Of a DNA stretch of 64,000 bases, positions 59,049 through 64,000 are shown piece by piece (position 1 is the first letter of the stretch; each line of letters begins with the position of its first letter). The DNA comes from Rhodococcus sovatensis. GTDB lineage: Bacteria > Actinomycetota > Actinomycetes > Mycobacteriales > Mycobacteriaceae. Location of the stretch: assembly GCF_037327425.1 (NCBI RefSeq), contig NZ_CP147846.1, forward strand, positions 1,426,001-1,490,000, given 5' to 3'. The notes below the pieces were generated by a model. The model ran no database searches. It was not told the DNA's origin and worked only from the letters and a program-made list of their open reading frames with translations. Position numbers and translations under genes: made by a program.

Positions 59049-60773
59049 TCACACCTCGGTGGGTGCCTGTCTCCAGCGGTTGGTGATCGGCATCCGGCGG
59101 TCTCGCCCGAACGCCCGAGAGGTGATCTTGGTCCCGATAGGGTATTGCCGCCTCTTGTACTCCGCAGCGTCGACCTTGCCGATGATCTCGGCGACGCGGG
59201 TGCGCTCGTACCCGGCCGAGACGATGTCGGTCAGACCTTGGTCGCAGTCCACGTAGCGAAACAGCACGGCGTCGAGTTCTTCGTAATCGGGTAGGGAGTC
59301 GGTGTCGAGTTGGCCGGGGCGCAGCTCGGCCGAGGGTGGCTTGTCGATGCTGCCCTCGGGTATGGGCGGGACCTCACCGCGCTCGACGGAAGCCTTGTTT
59401 CGCCACCGAGCCAGATCCCAGACGAGTGACTTCGGGACGTCCTTGATCGGAGCGAACCCACCGACTGCATCCCCGTATATCGTCGAATACCCCACTGCCA
59501 GTTCGGATTTGTTGCCCGTCGCCAGGACGAGATGTCCGGCTGCGTTGGACAGGGCCATCAGTGTCATGCCCCGACATCTGGCTTGGATGTTCTCTTCGGC
59601 GAGGCCGGCCAGAGTCAGCTGCCCGACGAACACGCCCACCATGTCCGCGATCGGCTCGCTGCGGTAGTGAATTCCGGTTCTCTGCGCCATTTCGGCTGCA
59701 TCGCTTCGCGAATGATCCGAGGAGTACTGCGACGGCATCGACACCGCGTAGACCGCATCGCTGCCGAGTGCGTCGACGGCGATGGAGGCGACGACAGCAG
59801 AATCTATTCCACCGGACAGGCCGAGAATCACCGTCGCGAACCCGTTCTTGTGAACGTAGTCCCGCAGACCTGTCACGAGTGCACTCCACACCTGTTCCTC
59901 GTCGGACATCAACGGCGCAACCGATCCCTCCAAACGGTCGTACCCACGTATTAGCAGGTCCGGCAGGGTGCGGCGGTGCACCGTCCAGCCGTCGATCGAC
60001 GCCGTGTCCTCGCGACGGGCCTCGGGCATGTCGATGTCGAGGCACAGCAGGTGTTCGGTGAACTCGGGTGACCGGCCGAGCAAGGTCCCGTCTGCCGCGA
60101 CGACCATGCTGCCGCCGTCGAAGACCAGTTCGTCCTGCGCACCGACGAGATTCGCGTACACGATCGGCACGCCGGACTCGGCCGCACGACGCTCCACGAC
60201 AGATCGTCGAACAGCGCTCTTGCCCTGCTCGTACGGGCTGGCATTGAGGCACAGCAAGGCATCGACACCGGCGGCGGTGTAGGCGGGAACCGGCCCTCCC
60301 GGTTGCCAGATGTCCTCGCACACAACCAGCCCCAGCCGGAAGCCGTTGACCTCGGTGATGCTCAGGCGAGACCCGGGTGCGAAATATCTGAGCTCGTCGA
60401 ACACCCGATAGGTGGGGAGCGCGTGCTTGTCGTATCGGGACACGACCTCGCCCCTGAACAGCACCGCTGCACTGTTGCGCGAGCCCGTCCGGTCGCGGTC
60501 GAGGTAGCCGACGACGACGGCGAGGTCGCCACAGCCGGCTCGGTCCAGATCGACGGCGAGATCGCCGAGCGCCTCCCTGGATGCCACAGCGAACGATGGT
60601 CGAAGGGCCAAATCTTCGACGGGGTACCCGGTTGTCGCCATTTCGGGGAACAGCACCACGTGGGCGCCTTCCTGCGCCGCACGGGACGCCCACGACACGA
60701 TCAACGCGGCATTCCCGACGAGATCGCCGACTGTGGGGTTGATCTGGGCAAGGGCGACTCGCAGAACCTGCAC
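59049..60773 (-). CDS. nadE: Glutamine-dependent NAD+ synthetase
   Basis: 574 residues from GTG 60773; the open frame extends to 62342 through the opposite Hip1-like gene and is not real. N-terminal glutaminase (nitrilase fold): Glu in LFPEMATTGYPVED, Lys in YDKHALPTYRVFDE, Cys in LVVCEDIWQPGG. C-terminal synthetase: P-loop LGLSGGIDSAVVASIA, GYSTIYGDAVGGFAPIKDV. It aminates deamido-NAD using glutamine. It is shorter than the ~680-residue mycobacterial enzyme, placing it in the short GAT-NADS group. Confidence 0.93.
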   Translation of the reverse strand: MQVLRVALAQINPTVGDLVGNAALIVSWASRAAQEGAHVVLFPEMATTGYPVEDLALRPSFAVASREALGDLAVDLDRAGCGDLAVVVGYLDRDRTGSRNSAAVLFRGEVVSRYDKHALPTYRVFDELRYFAPGSRLSITEVNGFRLGLVVCEDIWQPGGPVPAYTAAGVDALLCLNASPYEQGKSAVRRSVVERRAAESGVPIVYANLVGAQDELVFDGGSMVVAADGTLLGRSPEFTEHLLCLDIDMPEARREDTASIDGWTVHRRTLPDLLIRGYDRLEGSVAPLMSDEEQVWSALVTGLRDYVHKNGFATVILGLSGGIDSAVVASIAVDALGSDAVYAVSMPSQYSSDHSRSDAAEMAQRTGIHYRSEPIADMVGVFVGQLTLAGLAEENIQARCRGMTLMALSNAAGHLVLATGNKSELAVGYSTIYGDAVGGFAPIKDVPKSLVWDLARWRNKASVERGEVPPIPEGSIDKPPSAELRPGQLDTDSLPDYEELDAVLFRYVDCDQGLTDIVSAGYERTRVAEIIGKVDAAEYKRRQYPIGTKITSRAFGRDRRMPITNRWRQAPTEV

Positions 60774-60854
60774 GCACCGAAGCCTAATGCGGTGGGAGCG
60801 GGTTTGCTTCCCGTAAGAATCCGACGCCGTCTGGTTCTGGCACGATCGTTGGTT

Positions 60855-62435
60855 ATGAGGTCGATCCGTTTCGAGTCGAAGTCGAAAGCCCGCACCGGCG
60901 CGCTCGTCGCCGCAGTGCTGATGTTGTCGGCTGGGTGCGGTACCGGCGAGACATCTCAGGGCGTACCCCAACCGGAACCGAGCAGTTCTTTCGAACCGGG
61001 GGCAGGCGTCGTGCCGGAAGGGCTCGCGGACTTCTACACTCAGGAACCGGTCTGGGATTCGTGCGAGTCGTACGACACCGACGGCACCGTTCTCGGCAGC
61101 TCGGTCCAATGCGCAAAGATCACCGTTCCCCTCGACTACGACGATCCCGCCGGCGACACCGCCCAGATCGCGATCTCGCGCGTACAGGCGTCCGGCGACA
61201 AGATCGGTTCGGTTCTGTTCAACCCGGGTGGCCCAGGTGTGTCCGGCCTCTACACGGCGACGCAAGCAGATGGGTCTGCCGTCGCCGAGCGGTTCGACCG
61301 CATCGGATTCGATCCGCGAGGCATAGGGGCGTCGACCCCAGCCGTGCGATGCCTGACGACCGAGGAAGTCGACACCGAGCGTCGTGAGCCGGACGTCGAC
61401 GTCTCGCCGGAAGGCATCGCCGCGAAGGAGGCGGAGCAGCAGGACTACGCCGCCAAGTGTGCGAGCCGCAACGGAACCGAGGTTCTCGAACATGTCGGGA
61501 CCCGAGAGGTCGTCCGGGACATGGATGTCATCCGATCGGTGCTCGGAGACAGCACGCTCACCTACGTCGGATACTCCTACGGCACCCGCATCGGCACCAC
61601 CTACGCCGAGACCTTCCCCGCCAACGTGCGTGCGATGGTCCTCGACGGGGCGCTCGACCCCGAGCAGACTCCGGTCGACGAGGCCGTCGATCAGGGTGCC
61701 GCGTTCCAGGCGGCGTTCGACGAGTTCGCCGAGTCCTGCAGCGAGTCGGACGCCTGTGCACTCGGCGACGACCCGACGACCGCCACCGTGCGATTCCGGG
61801 AGCTCGTCGATCCGTTGATCGATCGGCCAGCGGAGACCACCGACCCCCGTGGCCTGAGTTACGACGACGCGCTGACGGGAGTGCAGCAGGCGCTGTACTC
61901 GCAGAGCCTGTGGCGAGTACTCGGTGTCGGTCTCACCGAGTTGACCGAGGGCCGAGGAGACACTCTGCTTCGACTCGCAGATCTCTACACCGGCCGTCTC
62001 GACGACGGCACCTACTCGAACCTCGACGATGCCTTCAATGCGATCCGTTGTGTCGACGATCCACCGACGACCGATCGTGCCGAGGCCGGCGAGGCAGACC
62101 GACGCTACCGTGAGGCGGCGCCGTTCCTCGACGACGGTCGTGGGACCGGCAATGCGCCTCTCGACCTGTGCGCGTTCTGGCCCGTTCCCAATACCGGCAA
62201 TCCTCATACGATCGCAGTGAGCGGACTGCCCAAGCTGGTGGTGGTGTCGACGACCTTCGACCCGGCGACGCCCTATCAGGCCGGTGTCGAGCTGGCGCGT
62301 CAGCTGGACGCAGACCTGATTACATTCGACGGAACACAGCACACGGTCGCGTTCTCCGGTGAGCAGTGCATCGACGACCCGTTGGTCGACTATCTCGTCG
62401 ATCTCGTCCCGCCAGGTAACGATTTGGTTTGTTGA
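60855..62435 (+). CDS. Lipoprotein alpha/beta hydrolase, Hip1/CaeA-like (TAP family)
   Basis: 526 residues from ATG 60855. Signal with lipobox LSAGC (Cys ~28) then a Ser/Pro-rich linker. Alpha/beta hydrolase: oxyanion LFNPGGPGVSGLY, nucleophile Ser in YVGYSYGTRIGTTYAE, catalytic Asp in VSTTFDPATPYQAG and His in DGTQHTVAF with the TAP-like C-terminal domain. Corresponds to mycobacterial Rv2224c (CaeA/Hip1), a cell-envelope serine protease/esterase, and sits next to glnA2 as there. Extracytoplasmic. Confidence 0.88.
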   Translation: MRSIRFESKSKARTGALVAAVLMLSAGCGTGETSQGVPQPEPSSSFEPGAGVVPEGLADFYTQEPVWDSCESYDTDGTVLGSSVQCAKITVPLDYDDPAGDTAQIAISRVQASGDKIGSVLFNPGGPGVSGLYTATQADGSAVAERFDRIGFDPRGIGASTPAVRCLTTEEVDTERREPDVDVSPEGIAAKEAEQQDYAAKCASRNGTEVLEHVGTREVVRDMDVIRSVLGDSTLTYVGYSYGTRIGTTYAETFPANVRAMVLDGALDPEQTPVDEAVDQGAAFQAAFDEFAESCSESDACALGDDPTTATVRFRELVDPLIDRPAETTDPRGLSYDDALTGVQQALYSQSLWRVLGVGLTELTEGRGDTLLRLADLYTGRLDDGTYSNLDDAFNAIRCVDDPPTTDRAEAGEADRRYREAAPFLDDGRGTGNAPLDLCAFWPVPNTGNPHTIAVSGLPKLVVVSTTFDPATPYQAGVELARQLDADLITFDGTQHTVAFSGEQCIDDPLVDYLVDLVPPGNDLVC

Positions 62436-62535
62436 GCAACTTCACACGGGTGTTTTCCCAGGTGAGAGTTCTCGGAAGTGAGACCGAATTCACGATGTAA
62501 CACAGATTTAACGCAGTTTGCTTAGTCTCGCGGAC

Positions 62536-63876
62536 ATGGATCGTCAAAAGGAATTCGTGCTCCGGACACTCGAGGAGCGTGACATTCGCTTCGTCCGCTT
62601 GTGGTTCACCGATGTTCTGGGTTACCTGAAATCGGTCGCAATCGCACCAGCGGAGCTCGAGGGCGCGTTCGACGAGGGGATCGGTTTCGACGGAAGTGCG
62701 ATCGAGGGTTTCGCGCGCGTATCCGAGGCCGACACCGTAGCCAAGCCCGATCCGTCGACCTTCCAAATTCTGCCGTGGTCCACCAGCAAGGGACACCAGC
62801 ACTCGGCGCGCATGTTCTGCGATATCGCGATGCCGGACGGTTCGCCGTCCTGGGCGGACTCGCGCCACGTGCTGCGTCGTCAGCTCAGCAAGGCCGCCGA
62901 TCTGGGGTTCAGTTGCTACGTGCATCCCGAGATCGAGTTCTTCCTCCTCAAGGACAGCCCGGAAGACGGTTCGCCGCCCACGCCCGCCGACAACGGTGGC
63001 TACTTCGACCAGGCAGTGCACGACTCCGCCCCGAACTTCCGCCGGCACGCCATCGACGCGCTCGAGTCGATGGGCATTTCCGTCGAGTTCAGCCACCACG
63101 AGGCTGCGCCCGGACAGCAGGAGATCGACCTTCGGTACGCCGACGCGCTGTCGATGGCCGACAACATCATGACGTTCCGCTATGTCGTGAAGGAGGTCGC
63201 GATCGAGGAAGGCGTGCGCGCAACGTTCATGCCCAAGCCGTTCAGCGACCAGGCCGGATCGGCGATGCACACGCACATGAGCCTGTTCGAGGGCGACGCC
63301 AACGCCTTCCACAATCCGGACGATCCAATGCAGCTCTCGGAGACTGGCAAGTCGTTCATCGCGGGCATTCTCGAGCATGCCAACGAGATCAGTGCCGTGA
63401 CGAATCAGTGGGTCAACTCCTACAAGCGCCTCGTGCGCGGGGGCGAGGCACCTACTGCGGCTTCGTGGGGACCGGCTAACCGATCGGCTCTGATCCGGGT
63501 ACCGATGTACACCCCGAACAAGGCGTCGTCTCGTCGCGTCGAGATCCGTAGCCCTGACTCCGCGTGCAACCCGTACCTGGCGTTCTCCGTACTGCTCGCC
63601 GCGGGTCTGCGCGGCATCGAGAAGGGCTACGCATTGCCTCCGGAAGCGGAGGAGGACGTGTGGGCGCTCACCTCGGCCGAGCGCCGCGCGATGGGGTACA
63701 AGGAGCTTCCGGGAAACCTGGACCAGGCGCTCAACGCGATGGAGAACTCGGAACTGGTGGCCGAGGCGCTCGGTGAGCACGTGTTCGACTTCTTCCTGCG
63801 CAACAAGCGCCGCGAGTGGGAGGAATACCGCAGCCACGTCACCCCGTACGAACTCAAGGCCTACTTGGGTCTTTAG
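62536..63876 (+). CDS. glnA2: Glutamine synthetase, type I (GlnA2)
   Basis: 446 residues from ATG 62536 (an in-frame TTG start at 62518 is less likely). Type I GS motifs: GIGFDGSAIEGFARVSEAD, HPEIEFFLL, PGQQEIDLRYADAL, KPFSDQAGSAMHTHMSL and NRSALIRVP. The length and the ending (EYRSHVTPYELKAYLG) are those of the shorter actinobacterial GlnA2 subclass that is not adenylylated at the usual Tyr loop. It makes glutamine from glutamate, ammonia and ATP. Next to Hip1-like as in M. tuberculosis (Rv2222c). Confidence 0.95.
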   Translation: MDRQKEFVLRTLEERDIRFVRLWFTDVLGYLKSVAIAPAELEGAFDEGIGFDGSAIEGFARVSEADTVAKPDPSTFQILPWSTSKGHQHSARMFCDIAMPDGSPSWADSRHVLRRQLSKAADLGFSCYVHPEIEFFLLKDSPEDGSPPTPADNGGYFDQAVHDSAPNFRRHAIDALESMGISVEFSHHEAAPGQQEIDLRYADALSMADNIMTFRYVVKEVAIEEGVRATFMPKPFSDQAGSAMHTHMSLFEGDANAFHNPDDPMQLSETGKSFIAGILEHANEISAVTNQWVNSYKRLVRGGEAPTAASWGPANRSALIRVPMYTPNKASSRRVEIRSPDSACNPYLAFSVLLAAGLRGIEKGYALPPEAEEDVWALTSAERRAMGYKELPGNLDQALNAMENSELVAEALGEHVFDFFLRNKRREWEEYRSHVTPYELKAYLGL

Positions 63877-63988
63877 AAAACTTCGGGCTCGTAATTTCGG
63901 GAGCCGGGGATGCGTTAGGTTCTACTTCGTTCGGTACTAGCCTTTTGGGAGTTCTGAAGGGCAATCCCCACCGCTACGAGGTGAATCT

Positions 63989-64000
63989 GTGTCACGCCAG
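63989..64000 (+). other. Possible start of the next gene (cut by the window end)
   Basis: GTGTCACGCCAG at the window end follows GAGGTG by 6 bases. In mycobacteria glnE (GS adenylyltransferase) follows glnA2, so this may be its start. Only four codons are visible, so it is only a suggestion. Confidence 0.2.

Noticed and set aside
60303..60854. Upstream extension of the Hip1-like frame
   Set aside because: It overlaps nadE antisense; the lipoprotein signal begins at 60855.
60774..62342. N-terminal extension of the nadE frame to 1097 residues
   Set aside because: It is antisense to the Hip1-like gene; nadE homology begins at GTG 60773.

Overview
The window is high-GC actinobacterial DNA. A single beta-ketoacyl synthase in the fabD-acpM-kas-accD6 block, a mycobacterial-type order glnA2 / Hip1-like lipoprotein / panB / RNase H / zinc-ribbon / Nif3 / cobC / ptkA-like / ptpA / SURF1 / cobD / ahpE / DUF3052 / aceE / PucR regulator / fabD, and several DUFs typical of mycolic-acid bacteria point to Rhodococcus or a close relative. 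This assignment is inferred from gene order and protein recognition only; no search was run.

Left part (1-4.1 kb): the 5' part of a GAF-domain protein, a secreted cupin, a universal stress protein, a gene-poor stretch, and an MFS drug exporter next to an ArsR-type regulator. From 4476 to 11217 lies the wreck of an integrative element. The 3' part of a tRNA-Met gene is duplicated at 4476-4510, the intact tRNA is at 11144-11217, and a tyrosine integrase next to the tRNA is broken by a frameshift and by an IS21 element. A complete IS3 element also landed here. The remaining cargo is a DUF397-like protein, a small Ala-rich protein and an unknown two-gene operon (an HNH-like zinc-finger protein and a membrane-anchored coiled-coil protein), which is the best candidate for an undescribed system.

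Middle-left core (11-27 kb): a molybdopterin oxidoreductase, an NDMA-type zinc alcohol dehydrogenase, a beta-lactamase-fold serine hydrolase, DUF3145 and a cold-shock protein. The FAS-II/mycolate operon then reads on the minus strand: aceE, PucR-type regulator, fabD, acpM, kasA and accD6. DUF3052, AhpE peroxiredoxin and tRNA-Val read the other way.

Accessory block (27-45 kb): regulators (two divergent TetR, an OhrR-like MarR with a 22-bp palindrome, LysG/LysE, LysR, MarR), superoxide dismutase, and a catabolic set on the minus strand. That set comprises an NCS1 permease, a tandem nitrilase-fold protein whose second domain has lost its catalytic residues, an iron alcohol dehydrogenase and a CoA-acylating semialdehyde dehydrogenase. 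A LysR gene and a divergent MarR/AmiC-like pair flank it, and the latter resembles the amide-sensing pairs of rhodococcal nitrile hydratase loci. The likely logic is uptake and hydrolysis of an amide or ureide, with carbon entering as a (methyl)malonate-semialdehyde-type intermediate.

Right core (45-64 kb): cobD, SURF1, ptpA, a PtkA-like HAD protein, cobC-like aminotransferase, Nif3, zinc-ribbon coiled-coil protein, RNase HI/phosphatase fusion, an ArsB/NhaD-type permease, DUF1697, the RNase P RNA followed by three 36-bp tandem repeats, an RNB ribonuclease, proline iminopeptidase, panB, nadE, a Hip1/CaeA-like lipoprotein hydrolase and glnA2. Several convergent pairs overlap at their 3' ends.
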